Source of the DNA: Mesotaenium endlicherianum
Taxonomy: Eukaryota; Streptophyta; Zygnematophyceae; Zygnematales; Mesotaeniaceae
Length of the DNA: 64,000 nt
Direction of reading: 5' to 3'
Assembly: GCA_009602735.1 (NCBI GenBank)
Contig: WELA01010047.1
Span: forward strand, 160,717-224,716
Every line of letters begins with the position of its first letter. The first letter of the stretch is position 1. This document shows, piece by piece, positions 11,701 to 20,353 of the stretch. The notes under the pieces were generated by a model. That model did no database searches. It worked only from the letters and a program-made list of their open reading frames with translations, and was not told where the DNA came from. Made by a program: the position numbers and the translations under genes.

Positions 11701-12412
11701 CCTTGGGAACGGGGCTGCCTTCTTGACTCTCGATGTCTTTCTTGATGTCTTTTGGCGTGATCAAGGCCAAAAGAAGCTCGTGTCCCTTCCTCACAAGTCT
11801 CTTGAGTTGGAGGGCGGACAATAGTATCTCGTGTGCCGGCTTCTGGATGTCTTGGGTCTGGATATTCTGGATTGCGCGCAAAATACAGATTCTTGAAGTG
11901 ATGTCATTCTTGATCTTGATAGTACCGGTCCTCCAATCAACTTGGGGGTTGTGCTTGGTCAACCAAGGCGTCCCTAGGATGACGTCGTACTTGCCCAATT
12001 GCATGGGGGAGAACACTACTCTATCCTTGAAGGACTTGATAGAGAGTGCCAAGGGGTACGTCTTCTTGGAAGGGGTAGTATAGGAGAATCCATCGGGCAT
12101 CATAATCTCCTCGTCGTGGTCAAGAGTTCGCATAGTAATACCGTGCTTGGTGGCAAAATCTGCAGCAATGAAGTTGCCTTGAGCTCCGCTATCCACCAAG
12201 ATGTGGACCTTCTCTCCTCCAAGGTAACCTCTCAAACTCATTGGGGCTGGAACGTCGTCTTCAACGGGGGTCTCCACCTCACTTGGCGTGTTGCCTTCTC
12301 GTGAAGTGGGTCTTGGGGTGGTAGGCTCCTGGCCTACCGGCGCTGTCCGTTTTTTGACAACTTTTTGGGGCATGAAAGTGCACGATGGCCCTTTTCCTTG
12401 CAATAAAAGCAT
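8747..12412 (-). CDS. pol: Pol polyprotein of A1 (protease, RT, RNase H, integrase, chromodomain)
   Basis: This 1221-residue uninterrupted frame carries all the enzymes for retrotransposition. Domains in order: aspartic protease with DSG at 74-76 and ILGTPWL near 145-151; RT from about 280, with CVDYRALN at 329 and the catalytic FIDD at 428-431; RNase H with D579, the [12 protein letters not shown] helix near 617 and TTDHEAL near 643; integrase HHCC finger at about 761-802; integrase core D832, D893, E929 (a DD35E spacing); GPF module near 1065; chromodomain at about 1126-1175 (EYEVEDIV...[15 protein letters not shown]). The chromodomain would direct integration to marked chromatin in related chromoviruses. 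The frame is -1 relative to gag and overlaps it by 79 nt. The listed ATG lies in the overlap, but the protein is probably made as a Gag-Pol fusion by frameshifting at 12355-12349. The stop is TGA. Confidence 0.96.
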   Translation of the reverse strand: MLLLQGKGPSCTFMPQKVVKKRTAPVGQEPTTPRPTSREGNTPSEVETPVEDDVPAPMSLRGYLGGEKVHILVDSGAQGNFIAADFATKHGITMRTLDHDEEIMMPDGFSYTTPSKKTYPLALSIKSFKDRVVFSPMQLGKYDVILGTPWLTKHNPQVDWRTGTIKIKNDITSRICILRAIQNIQTQDIQKPAHEILLSALQLKRLVRKGHELLLALITPKDIKKDIESQEGSPVPKEIQEVLEDYKEVFSPELPKGLPPKRFVDHKIELEPGSKPISRPTFKMSYTELDEVKKQIKELLEHGFIRPSKSPFGAPVLFVKKKDGTLRMCVDYRALNKITIKNRYPLPRMDELMDRLVGAKYFTKIDLRSGYHQIRIAEPDIEKTAFRTRYGHFEFMVLPFGLTNAPATFMTMMNTIFQPMLDRFVVVFIDDILIYSKTLEEHARHLKEVLEVLKQNKLFAKESKCEFAKQEVEFLGLHVTADGIKIDPKKTTVVEEWPTPTTKKELQSFLGFANWYRKFIQGFSHIAAPLTDLLKKDRLYTWTEKEEEAFQELKRRLTTSPVLTLPSPNPDWPFHVITDASSYAIGAILLQDQGKGLQPIAYESRKLNPAEQNYTTTEREALAIVHALKVWRCYVEGRKVLVTTDHEALKHLQTQPYLSRRQARWSGYLQQYNITIQYQPGKTNPADPLSRLQLNAVMVSLKTDLEARFSAAYERDPYYKNGEAALDPCKKQEGNYWVRQDTGQRCVPNDIDLRLLLLREAHDNPLGGHFGILRTTGVLARTYCWPGMSKQVKEYCRSCDTCQRIKPSSQKAGGLLQPLPIPERQWTDISMDLIVDLPVTPRGHNAILTVVDRLTKMAHFIPTTTKATAPQLARLIFDNIFRLHGLPSRIVSDRDPRFTSHFWKNLFKNLGTSLDMSTAYHPQSDGQTERMNRTLKTSLKAYVSTLEQDWDMYLTPLEFAYNNTTQASTQESPFFLNYGFHPTTPLSFTAGHDEVPAATDFMETLEAALTAAKKALQHAQDAQARVANRSRREITYRVGDNVLLSSKNISLNNRPAGSKFSPKYLGPFKIIQQVNPVAFKLELPQTMHIDPVFHASLFKPYVQPDNKFPGRVTTPPAPTIVDDHLEYEVEDIVAMRNFRRQQQYLIKWKGYPDSENSWVAAHYLDKVQRKLKRFHAANPHLGPAPSLSTKSSQTSGRQPATIKKQQKTPWRQPARTRKRKN
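12320..12355 (-). promoter_or_regulatory. -1 ribosomal frameshift signal of A1 gag-pol
   Basis: In the gag frame the codons TCA AAA AAC contain the classical slippery heptamer A_AAA_AAC (12355-12349). A 10-nt spacer follows, then a perfect 7-bp hairpin GGTAGGC-CAGGA-GCCTACC (12338-12320). The gag TAG stop lies in the 5' arm of the stem. A one-base slip back enters the pol frame at CGG ACA GCG. The layout matches known retroviral -1 sites; function is inferred. Confidence 0.75.
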
Positions 12413-13614
12413 AGTCCAGCCGTCATGAGAGCTTCTTTTTCAGCCGGGGAGAGTCTTGCTTTCACTCCTTGCTGGTTTCTTGCATCATAAGTGTCATTGG
12501 AGGGTCTTCCACTCTTCCGGGCAGCCGCGGGGTCCCTTTTAATAACTCCGATTTCCATGGGTGTGGGTCCAGATTCGGATGTGGAAGGGGCTGCGTACAC
12601 CCGCGTCGTCGGTACCCGTGAAGATGAAGGCACGGAGTGCTTGAAATCCAAGGTATCCACCTTTTGGGCCACTTCAATGATCTTTGAGAAGTCCGTCAAG
12701 TCGCGTAACTCCACTTCCTTTGCCACCTTGGGTTTGAGGCCAAAGATGTAGCGGTCAATCTTCTCCTCGAGAGACATGTTGGGGATCTCAAGAGTGAGGG
12801 CGTGAAATCTGGATGTATACTCTTGAACGGACGTCGTTTGCTTGAGATGGTGGAGCTTTCCTCGGGCAATCTTCTCCGCATTGATGGGCATGAATTGCTT
12901 CTTGAGGGCCTCACGAAAATCTGCCCATCTTGCATATGATGGTGGGGGCTCTTGGCCGAGCATGGGGTGCGCCATAGCTTGATATATAGCCGCTTGATAG
13001 TTACGCCACCATGATGTTGCTGCTCCTCTAAGTAAGGTAACGGCAAAGGGAACGTAGTCCTCCTCGGGTACTTCAAGGAATGCGAGGTACGTCTCCACTT
13101 GGTAGAGCCATAAATTCAGGTTGGCACCTTTCCCGGGGTTGAAAGTGTCGGGTTTGCCGGGCTTGATGAGTTTCCTTGCTCTCGTTGGCTCTTGTGGAGG
13201 CGCTTGAGCCGGGGCTGGATTTTGAGCATTGCTCGCAATAGGGGCAACCATGGCAGCCATAGCTTCTCTTGACGCTTGCACGGTTGCTTCATAGGTGGCC
13301 AAGCCCACTTGGTTGTGGACGGTCATTAGGAAGGCTGCCCACTCATTTGCGGGAACTCCTTGTGGTGGGGTCAACTTTGCTATAGCGGCTGCCACGGGAT
13401 TTGACGGTGCTCCTCCTTGTGGTGCTTCTTGTTGTTGGAGATTTCCTTGAGTAGGCTCTCCCATCGACGCTGGAGGAGGGTGTGCTCCTCCTTGTGGTGC
13501 TTCTTGTTGTTGCAGATTTTCTTGAGTGGGCTCTCCCATCGGCGCTGGAGGAGGGTGTCTTGGAGAGGAAGGGCTTCCTTCGAAAGCTTGCTGTTGGTCT
13601 TGAGGATCGGCCAT
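12334..13614 (-). CDS. gag: Gag of A1 (capsid and CCHC nucleocapsid)
   Basis: This 426-residue structural protein forms the cytoplasmic virus-like particle in which reverse transcription occurs. The N-terminus is Pro/Gln-rich with a tandem 24-residue duplication ([20 protein letters not shown], then a near copy). A Ty3/gypsy capsid region occupies about 150-310 ([31 protein letters not shown]). One zinc knuckle [14 protein letters not shown] spans 402-415, just before the frameshift site. The ATG is 38 bp inside the LTR edge, right after the primer-binding site. The stop is TAG within the frameshift hairpin. No breaks. Confidence 0.95.
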   Translation of the reverse strand: MADPQDQQQAFEGSPSSPRHPPPAPMGEPTQENLQQQEAPQGGAHPPPASMGEPTQGNLQQQEAPQGGAPSNPVAAAIAKLTPPQGVPANEWAAFLMTVHNQVGLATYEATVQASREAMAAMVAPIASNAQNPAPAQAPPQEPTRARKLIKPGKPDTFNPGKGANLNLWLYQVETYLAFLEVPEEDYVPFAVTLLRGAATSWWRNYQAAIYQAMAHPMLGQEPPPSYARWADFREALKKQFMPINAEKIARGKLHHLKQTTSVQEYTSRFHALTLEIPNMSLEEKIDRYIFGLKPKVAKEVELRDLTDFSKIIEVAQKVDTLDFKHSVPSSSRVPTTRVYAAPSTSESGPTPMEIGVIKRDPAAARKSGRPSNDTYDARNQQGVKARLSPAEKEALMTAGLCFYCKEKGHRALSCPKKLSKNGQRR

Positions 13615-13638
13615 CTTCTTGTGCTACCAAAGTGCCTA

Positions 13639-13650
13639 GCTCCGATACCA
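13639..13650 (-). other. Primer-binding site of A1
   Basis: TGGTATCGGAGC lies one base inside the 5' LTR. It complements the 3' end expected for initiator tRNA-Met (plant elements usually show TGGTATCAGAGC). Family A copy 2 and family B use the same 12-mer. Confidence 0.85.
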
Positions 13651-13651
13651 C

Positions 13652-14154
13652 TGTAGTGAAACAGATAGATAAAGTACTTAGTAAAACAGAATACTTTATC
13701 TATTCAAGACAAGGATCTTTGAACACAAGTGGTAGCTTCTTGAAAGAGAGATGGCTTCTTGAAAGTTAATATATTTCTGGATTTTGGCAAGTACAAGAGT
13801 GATTCTGGACCCTCTTTCTATGTTCTAGCTCTTGTTTACATACTTGCTACATAAGTAATTTCTAGGAAGGTGTATGTTGATGTGTTGGCACCCAACACAT
13901 CCCAAAACTTGCCACCTCTTTCTAGAATAATGTACACATGTCCTTTTGACCTAAAAATGGCACATCTGACTTTTGCCACATGGAGTTCTTCTAGGTCTTT
14001 CCTCTAACTTCGAAAATGCCTTGGAAGGTTCAAAGGACATGAACCAAGTTACTAGAGTACCTATTCACACTTGACTCCACACAATACTACTCCAAATATA
14101 TTTGAAAACATTAAAATATATGCGAAACAATATATAATAACTCAAATTACTACA
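13652..14154 (-). repeat. 5' LTR of A1
   Basis: 503 bp, bounded TG...CA and followed at 14155 by the CCTGC target duplication. Compared with the 3' LTR it shows only scattered substitutions and a 2-bp indel. Confidence 0.95.
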
Positions 14155-14229
14155 CCTGCTTCACACAAGACAGAAAAAAAGTAGACAATATTGTAAAATG
14201 ATGAAACAGACTGCTAGCCCGAATCAACA

Positions 14230-15730
14230 GGAAACAAATACGCAAGCAAGCCGACAAAAGCAAACAAGGGCTGGCAGCCCGCCCAACCTAAAATCCTAAA
14301 ACACAGAGGAAGGGCCTGGCAGCCGGCCTCGACTAAAACCCTAAAACACCAAGCAAGGGGCTGGCAGCCCGCCCCAAGTAAAATCCTAAAATACCAAGCA
14401 AGGGGCTGGCAGCCAGCCCCGACAAACGCAAGAGAGGGACTGGCAGCCAGCCCCAACTAAAACTTTACAATAGCAAGTAAGGGGCTGGCAGCCAGCCCCA
14501 ATAAACGCAAGCTCGGAGCTGGCAGCCAGCCCCGACAAAAGCAAGCAGGGGGCTAGCAGCCAGCCCCAACAAACGCAAGAGAGGGACTGGCAGCTAGCCC
14601 CAACTAAAACCTTAAAATAGCAAGTAAGGGGCTGGCAGCCAGCCCCAAAGAAAGAAAGCTCGGGGCTGGCAGCCAGCCCCACAAAAGCAAGCAGGGGGCT
14701 GGCAGCCAGCCCCACAAAAGCAAGCAGGGGGCTGGCAGCCAACCCCCACAAAAGCAAGCAGGGGGCTGGTAGCTAGCCCCGACAAACGCAAGAGAGTAAT
14801 TGGTAGCCAACCCCAACTAAAACATTGATATAGCAAGAAAGGGGATGGCAGCCGGCCCCACATAGGCAAGCAGGGGGCTGGCAGCCGGCCCCACATAGGC
14901 AAGCAGGGGGCTGGCAGCCAGCCCCAAAAAAAGGAAGCTCGAGGCTGGCAGCCAGCCACACAAAAGCAAGCAGGGGGCGGGCGGCCAGCCCCGACAAAAG
15001 CAAGCTCAGGGTTGGCAGCCAGTCCCACAAAAGCAAGCAGGGGGCTGGCAACCAACCCTGACAAACGCAAGAGAGGGACTGGCAGGCAGCCCCAACTAAA
15101 ATCTTAAAATAGCAAGTAAGGGGCTGGCAACCAGCCCGACAAAAGCAAGCAGGGGGTTGGCAGCCAGCCCCGAAAAAAGGAAGCTCGGGGCTAGTAGCCA
15201 GCCATACAAAAGCAAGCAGGGGGTTCGCGGCCAACCCCGACAAAAGCAAGCTCAGACTCGCAGTCAGACCCACAAAAGCAAGCCGGGGGTTGGCAGCCAG
15301 CCCCGACAAACGCAACAGAGGGACTCGCAGCCAGCCCTGACAAACGCAAGAGATCCTCGACAAACGCAAGAGAGAGACAGGTAGCCAGTCCCAACTAAAA
15401 TATTAGAATAGCAAGTAAGGGGCTGGCAGAGAGCCCCACAAAAGCAAGCAGGGGGTTGGGAGCTAGTCCCAATAAACGCAAGCTCGGAGCTGGCAGCCAG
15501 CCACGACAAAAGCAAGCTCAGGGCTGGCAACCAGCCCCACAAAAGCAAGCAGGGGGCTGGCAGCCATCCCCGACAAACACAAGAGAGGGACTGGTAGCCA
15601 GTCCCAACTGAAACATTAGAATAGCAAGTAAGGGGCTGGCAGCCAGCCCCACAAAAGCAAGCAGGGGGTTGGCAGCCAGCCCCAAAAAAAGGAAGTTCGA
15701 GGCTGGCAGCCAGCCCCGACAGAAGCAAAC
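14230..15730. repeat. Palindromic GGGGCTGGCAGCCAGCCCC satellite array, part 2
   Basis: This holds about 1.5 kb of the palindrome seen at 6655-7345, with several dozen cores. The clearest local period is 33 bp (palindrome plus ACAAAAGCAAGCA, near 14690-14760), alternating with ~62-bp units carrying ACTAAAACCTTAAAATAGCAAG. Each core can fold as a 9-bp hairpin in either strand. The ORFs of 70-200 codons across it are repeat artefacts rich in GWLPAP or VGAGCQP. Confidence 0.92.
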
Positions 15731-15732
15731 AA

Positions 15733-15890
15733 GGGGCACGAGAGAGAGGGGAAAGAGGAAGGAGGGAAAGTCAAGGCACCTGTCCACGTGTCGTTGCTCA
15801 CACGTCGAAAGGCGCGCGCGTCGATACGCACAAGGGGGATCCACTCACTCCTTTTTGTCTTGGCCTGCTTCACACAAAACAGGAGACAGA
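15733..15890. repeat. Array-flanking segment, copy 2
   Basis: This is similar to 7340-7476, including GTCTTGGCCTGCTTCACACAAAACAG. It shows what the uninterrupted A1 target looked like. The following 15891-16687 has short open frames only and no recognisable gene. Confidence 0.75.
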
Positions 15891-16687
15891 ACTATTAAAA
15901 GACGCAATAGACAGCTAGCCCTAATTGACGAGACACAAACACGCAAATGTGGCCAGGCAGGCTGCTCCTACAGCAGCGAAAAAACAAAGAAAGATGCAAA
16001 GGCAACAGGGGTATGAAAGCCAAATAGATCCCCCCTACCAAGAAAGACAGCGGAAAAGAGGAGGGGCAGGGGCATGTGACCTGATGCACTTGTCGGTGGA
16101 TGGTGGCACGTCGATAGGCGCTAGATGGGTTCAACTTTATGCTCATTGTGTAGGCCTCCACTCACATGAACGTTGACATTGTTAGCACTAGTGAGCTAAG
16201 CCTAATTGAAGATCCATTACCAGAACCAAACACAACGAAACGAAATAACAAACATCCATAAAAAAAACATGAATACATATACAAGTAACAAGAACAAGCG
16301 AGCGAGGAAGCGAGGTCATGAAGACGAGGTAAAGAAACTTACACTAATCATCAGCAGATGCAGAATGAAAAACAAGAGGCTACAGAGCTGTTAAGTAGGC
16401 CTCAGGGTTTGGCTTGTAAAGATTCGTGGCTGCACTATACTGAAGCAGATGCGCATGTGCAAGAGAGGGAAATTAACACTAGTGTCACGGTGGCCCAAAT
16501 TTTGGTGAAACTTTCACTTGTTTTTTATGTTCCCGCCGTTACTGATGAAACTTGTCCGCACGTACTGTCACGTTTCATCCCGTCGATCGACGACAATTTT
16601 AAACTAACTAGTGAAACGGAGCGTGCAGTGCCAAACGTGAATGCGTCGGCACGTCACTGGGCGGCGCGCACAAGTTGAAAATTATTC

Positions 16688-16767
16688 GTACGCTTAGTAC
16701 GTGCGTACTGGTTCAGTACGCTTAATTAAGCGTACGAGGGTCGGCCTGTACGGCGTACGGCGTAACC
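16688..16767. repeat. Right terminal inverted repeat and subterminal motifs of the hAT candidate
   Basis: This holds GTACGCTTAGTAC (16688-16700), a perfect 20-bp palindrome GTACGCTTAATTAAGCGTAC (16717-16736), and CGTACGGCGTAACC (16754-16767), the exact inverse of 2615-2628. The motif set matches the left end. Confidence 0.6.
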
Positions 16768-18370
16768 TCGTGTTTTTGTCAAACTCATGCGCAATTCTCG
16801 AACGAGCAAACAAAAGATCGAAACTCCGGGAAGGCCATGCTTCGTAACCAATGTCGTGCATTACGAGGTCGACTGCGCACCATAGGCATAAGCAACACAT
16901 CATAGGCAAGCACGCTTTGCTGCAATGGAGTCTATAATACATATGGCGTTATAGCCAAAAAAGGAGTCAAGTCAAAAATGTTCTAATTAAGGAATGTGTA
17001 CTCTCCAGAGTGAGCACCTCAAGACTGTAATCTGGCAGGAAAACAACTAATGAAGTATGGCCCAAAAGATCACTGGAAGCACATCATGATCTTCAGTGTA
17101 GTCCTATGGCAAGGGCTTAAGCTGTGACTTTGCTCACCACTTGTGAAGTTCTTCAAGTGAGTGGAAGCCTGGAGGGCTTGCTCTTCACAAGAGATTAACT
17201 AAGTGGTCCTGAAAACACAAGAGATAAAAGTGTAAGCTTTACTGATAATCTCTGTTACTTACACCTGGCATAATGGACTTCTAAAAGATGTCTCTTCTAG
17301 GGACATCTCTAGTACTTATACTCCTGGCAATCCGGCGGAGTATGCGGCGGATCCAGTGCATGTAGTCACTTAGGAGGCTCTCCTATGTCCACTAATGTGT
17401 ACAAGGCATGTATTAGCACTCCTATAGGCTAAGCATAACTCAAACCAATCAAAGCAAGGTGCGTAGGATATGCTACGTGTCCCTCATTGGCCGAGCTTAC
17501 CTTGGGTGATTCTACCTAGATAGCGCCTCAAAAGTGGATCTAGAAATTGAGGAAGCTTCCTCTAGGAGTAGGTGATGCAGTCACTAAGTTATAGCCTCAA
17601 TGATGCACATGTACTATGGAAATGCAAAGCTTATGTAGGCTAAGGGGCTTGCGAATTTGTGCGCACAAAGCTTGGGGTCACGAAGAGCCAACAATGTCAC
17701 CTTTGGGGACATTGAGTCACAAATTGGGCCTTGGGAAAGTTTCGCTAGGGACCGGTAGGTGACGCGGACTAGATCGCACCTATCTCGCTCCATATTTGAC
17801 CAAATGACGCGAAATTGGTGCCATTCGGAAGATGCTTCAACGTGCTACACGTTGGTGACTTGGAAATCTAGAAAAGGTCAAAACACGGATGCGTAAAGTC
17901 AATGCAAAGTCGGCCCTCCTAGGTTGATGTTCCGCACATGTGGAGCTTGGTTTTTATACGACAACCTCGACTCAATAAATCATGACACCAATTTATTACA
18001 GAAGGTCAATTCATTTTCAAGTGCTAAAGTATTTAGAAATATAATTGTGTAAAACATCCAACCTTGTCCTTTAATACCTCTATCAAGCCCTATTCTTAAA
18101 TGCACATGCAAAGCCATGGCTGCATGTAAGTGGCTCTGGTGTATACTCCTACATCGAAGACAAATGTATCCATTTATGGGACCCTCGGTCAGAGCGTAGA
18201 TAGACTGTTGTGTGCATGTCAGGTGAGTTTTCCGTTCCTTGTGGTGCTCGCGATGAATTGGATATCAAAAATTGAGATTTCAGGCTAGTCACAAAGTCGG
18301 GCCCTCTTTCTCTTTGAGCTATGCTAGCTTTTATCATTCATATACTATATTGTCTTGTGAGTGAGCAACA
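16768..18370. other. Intergenic, no supported feature
   Basis: About 1.6 kb without a coding region longer than about 80 codons, without recognisable protein similarity, and without strong repeats. Confidence 0.5.
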
Positions 18371-18378
18371 ACAGCTAG

Positions 18379-18780
18379 TACATGCCAATGTCCAAAAGCA
18401 AAGGGGGTGAAGGGTTACAAGGTACAAGTAGTGCTAATAAGGGACAGGTGAGTCCAACTAAGAAACAGCGCCATAGCAATTTATGTGATGAACTGCAGGA
18501 AATTTATAGGGGAAACCAAAGTGGAAATCAAAAAAATTGAAGCCTTGAAAAGTAGTCTTGCATATGACATCACTCGTCTGGAGGTAATCCAGAGTGATGC
18601 AACGGCGGAATTAGATATAAACATCACCATCAATCAGCATTTGTCTTATGTCAAAAGAAAGATTGCAGCCTTTTATGATCAAGCTTTTTGTCTGAGCAAA
18701 AATCCTTGTTAGCAAGCTCTAGGGGAGGCCAAAGTCGTGTCTGTCATGGCATCAACATCAGACAAGCGCAAAGCTTCATA
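18379..18780 (+). pseudogene. Possible decayed small coiled-coil ORF, unrecognised
   Basis: One frame starts MPMSKSKGGEGLQG and runs to about residue 52. A second, shifted frame continues from 18485 with a lysine/isoleucine-rich helical stretch (EIKKIEALKSSLAYDITRLE) to 18711. The two may be one broken gene. No family was recognised. The 5' LTR of A2 begins just downstream at 18788. Confidence 0.25.
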
Positions 18781-18787
18781 AGTAGAG

Positions 18788-19290
18788 TGTAGTGATTTGA
18801 GTTATTATATATTAGTTCGCATATATTTTAATGTTTTCAAATATATTTGGAGTAGTATTGTGTGGAGTCAAGTGTGAATAGGTACTCTAGTAACTTGGTT
18901 CATGTCCTTTGAACCTTCCAAGGCATTTTCGAAGTTAGAGGAAAGACCTAGAAGAACTCCATGTGGCAAAAGTCAGATGTGCCATTTTTAGGTCAAAAGG
19001 ACATGTGTACATTATTCTAGAAAGAGGTGGCAAGTTTTGGGATGTGTTGGGTGCCAACACATCAACATACACCTTCTTAGAAATTACTTATGTAGCAAGT
19101 ATATGAACAAGAGCTAGAACATAGAAAGACATTCCAGAATCACTCTTGTACTTGCCAAAATCCAGAAATACATTAACTATCAAGAAGCCATCTCTCTTTC
19201 AAGAAGCTACCACTTGTGTTCAAAGATCCTTGTCTTCAATAGATAAAGTATTCTATTTCACTAAGTACTTCATCTACCTGTTTCACTACA
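18788..19290 (+). repeat. 5' LTR of A2
   Basis: 503 bp, TGTAGTGATTTGAG to CACTACA, the same family as A1. The primer-binding site TGGTATCGGAGC follows at 19292-19303. Confidence 0.93.
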
Positions 19291-19327
19291 GTGGTATCGG
19301 AGCTAGGCACTTTGGTAGCACAAGAAG

Positions 19328-20353
19328 ATGGCCGATCCTCAAGACCAACAGCAAGCTTTCAAAGGAAGCTCTTCCTCACCAACACACCCTCCTCCAGCGC
19401 CGATGGGAGAGCCCACTCAAGAAAATCTGCAACAACAAGAAGCACCACAAGTAGGAGCACANNNNNNNNNNNNNNNNNNNNNNNNNNNNNNNNNNNNNNN
19501 NNNNNNNNNNNNNNNNNNNNNNNNNNNNNNNNNNNNNNNNNNNNNNNNNNNNNNNNNNNNNNNNNNNNNNNNNNNNNNNNNNNNNNNNNNNNNNNNNNNN
19601 NNNNNNNNNNNNNNNNNNNNNNNNNNNNNNNNNNNNNNNNNNNNNNNNNNNNNNNNNNNNNNNNNNNNNNNNNNNNNNNNNNNNNNNNNNNNNNNNNNNN
19701 NNNNNNNNNNNNNNNNNNNNNNNNNNNNNNNNNNNNNNNNNNNNNNNNNNNNNNNNNNNNNNNNNNNNNNNNNNNNNNNNNNNNNNNNNNNNNNNNNNNN
19801 NNNNNNNNNNNNNNNNNNNNNNNNNNNNNNNNNNNNNNNNNNNNNNNNNNNNNNNNNNNNNNNNNNNNNNNNNNNNNNNNNNNNNNNNNNNNNNNNNNNN
19901 NNNNNNNNNNNNNNNNNNNNNNNNNNNNNNNNNNNNNNNNNNNNNNNNNNNNNNNNNNNNNNNNNNNNNNNNNNNNNNNNNNNNNNNNNNNNNNNNNNNN
20001 NNNNNNNNNNNNNNNNNNNNNNNNNNNNNNNNNNNNNNNNNNNNNNNNNNNNNNNNNNNNNNNNNNNNNNNNNNNNNNNNNNNNNNNNNNNNNNNNNNNN
20101 NNNNNNNNNNNNNNNNNNNNNNNNNNNNNNNNNNNNNNNNNNNNNNNNNNNNNNNNNNNNNNNNNNNNNNNNNNNNNNNNNNNNNNNNNNNNNNNNNNNN
20201 NNNNNNNNNNNNNNNNNNNNNNNNNNNNNNNNNNNNNNNNNNNNNNNNNNNNNNNNNNNNNNNNNNNNNNNNNNNNNNNNNTATTGCAAGGAAAAGGGCC
20301 ATCGTGCACTGTCATGCCCCAAAAAGTTGTCAAAAAACGGACAGCGCCGGTGA
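19328..20353 (+). pseudogene. gag: Gag of A2, mostly lost in an assembly gap
   Basis: The start [13 protein letters not shown] and first ~45 residues match A1 Gag. The last 24 residues (from the zinc-knuckle [12 protein letters not shown]) resume at 20282 and end in TGA rather than TAG. The middle is 820 N. The slippery A_AAA_AAC is retained, but the frameshift hairpin is weakened (GGTGAGC opposite GCCTACC). Completeness cannot be judged. Confidence 0.7.
19462..20281. other. Assembly gap (820 N)
   Basis: Run of N inside A2 gag. Any open frame reported across it in other directions is artefactual. Confidence 1.

Larger units (their letters stand above)
7477..14154 (-). mobile_element. A1: complete Ty3/gypsy chromovirus (family A)
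   Basis: This is a full LTR retrotransposon of 6,678 bp with two ~500-bp LTRs starting TG and ending CA, and a 5-bp target duplication CCTGC at 7472-7476 and 14155-14159. In minus-strand order: 5' LTR, primer-binding site, gag, pol with C-terminal chromodomain, ~770-bp 3' untranslated stretch, polypurine tract, 3' LTR. The LTRs differ at fewer than about ten positions and both ORFs are open, so the insertion is young and possibly competent. It split a palindromic satellite block. Confidence 0.97.
2612..16767 (-). mobile_element. Candidate hAT element with nested chromovirus and satellite arrays
   Basis: The left end starts CAGGGTTACGCCGTACG, in the style of hAT termini. Its GGTTACGCCGTACG (2615-2628) recurs as an exact inverted copy at 16754-16767. 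Both ends carry subterminal TACGCTTAGT-type motifs. Between them lies a hAT transposase (minus strand), a fourfold tandem repeat, palindromic satellites and the 6.7-kb element A1. Without A1 the element is about 7.5 kb. The left end interrupts a retrotransposon RT frame, which supports a real junction. Against it: the right end reads AACCTCG rather than AACCCTG, no 8-bp target duplication is visible (AGGATATC on the left), and RT does not resume on the right. The outer limits are therefore a hypothesis. Confidence 0.55.

Noticed and set aside
14214-15873. Many overlapping 70-200-codon minus-strand frames rich in GWLPAP or VGAGCQP
   Set aside because: They are translations of the palindromic satellite in several frames. 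They lack consistent starts and show no domain.
2612-16767. 8-bp hAT target duplication
   Set aside because: AGGATATC on the left has no counterpart beside 16767 and the interrupted RT does not resume there.
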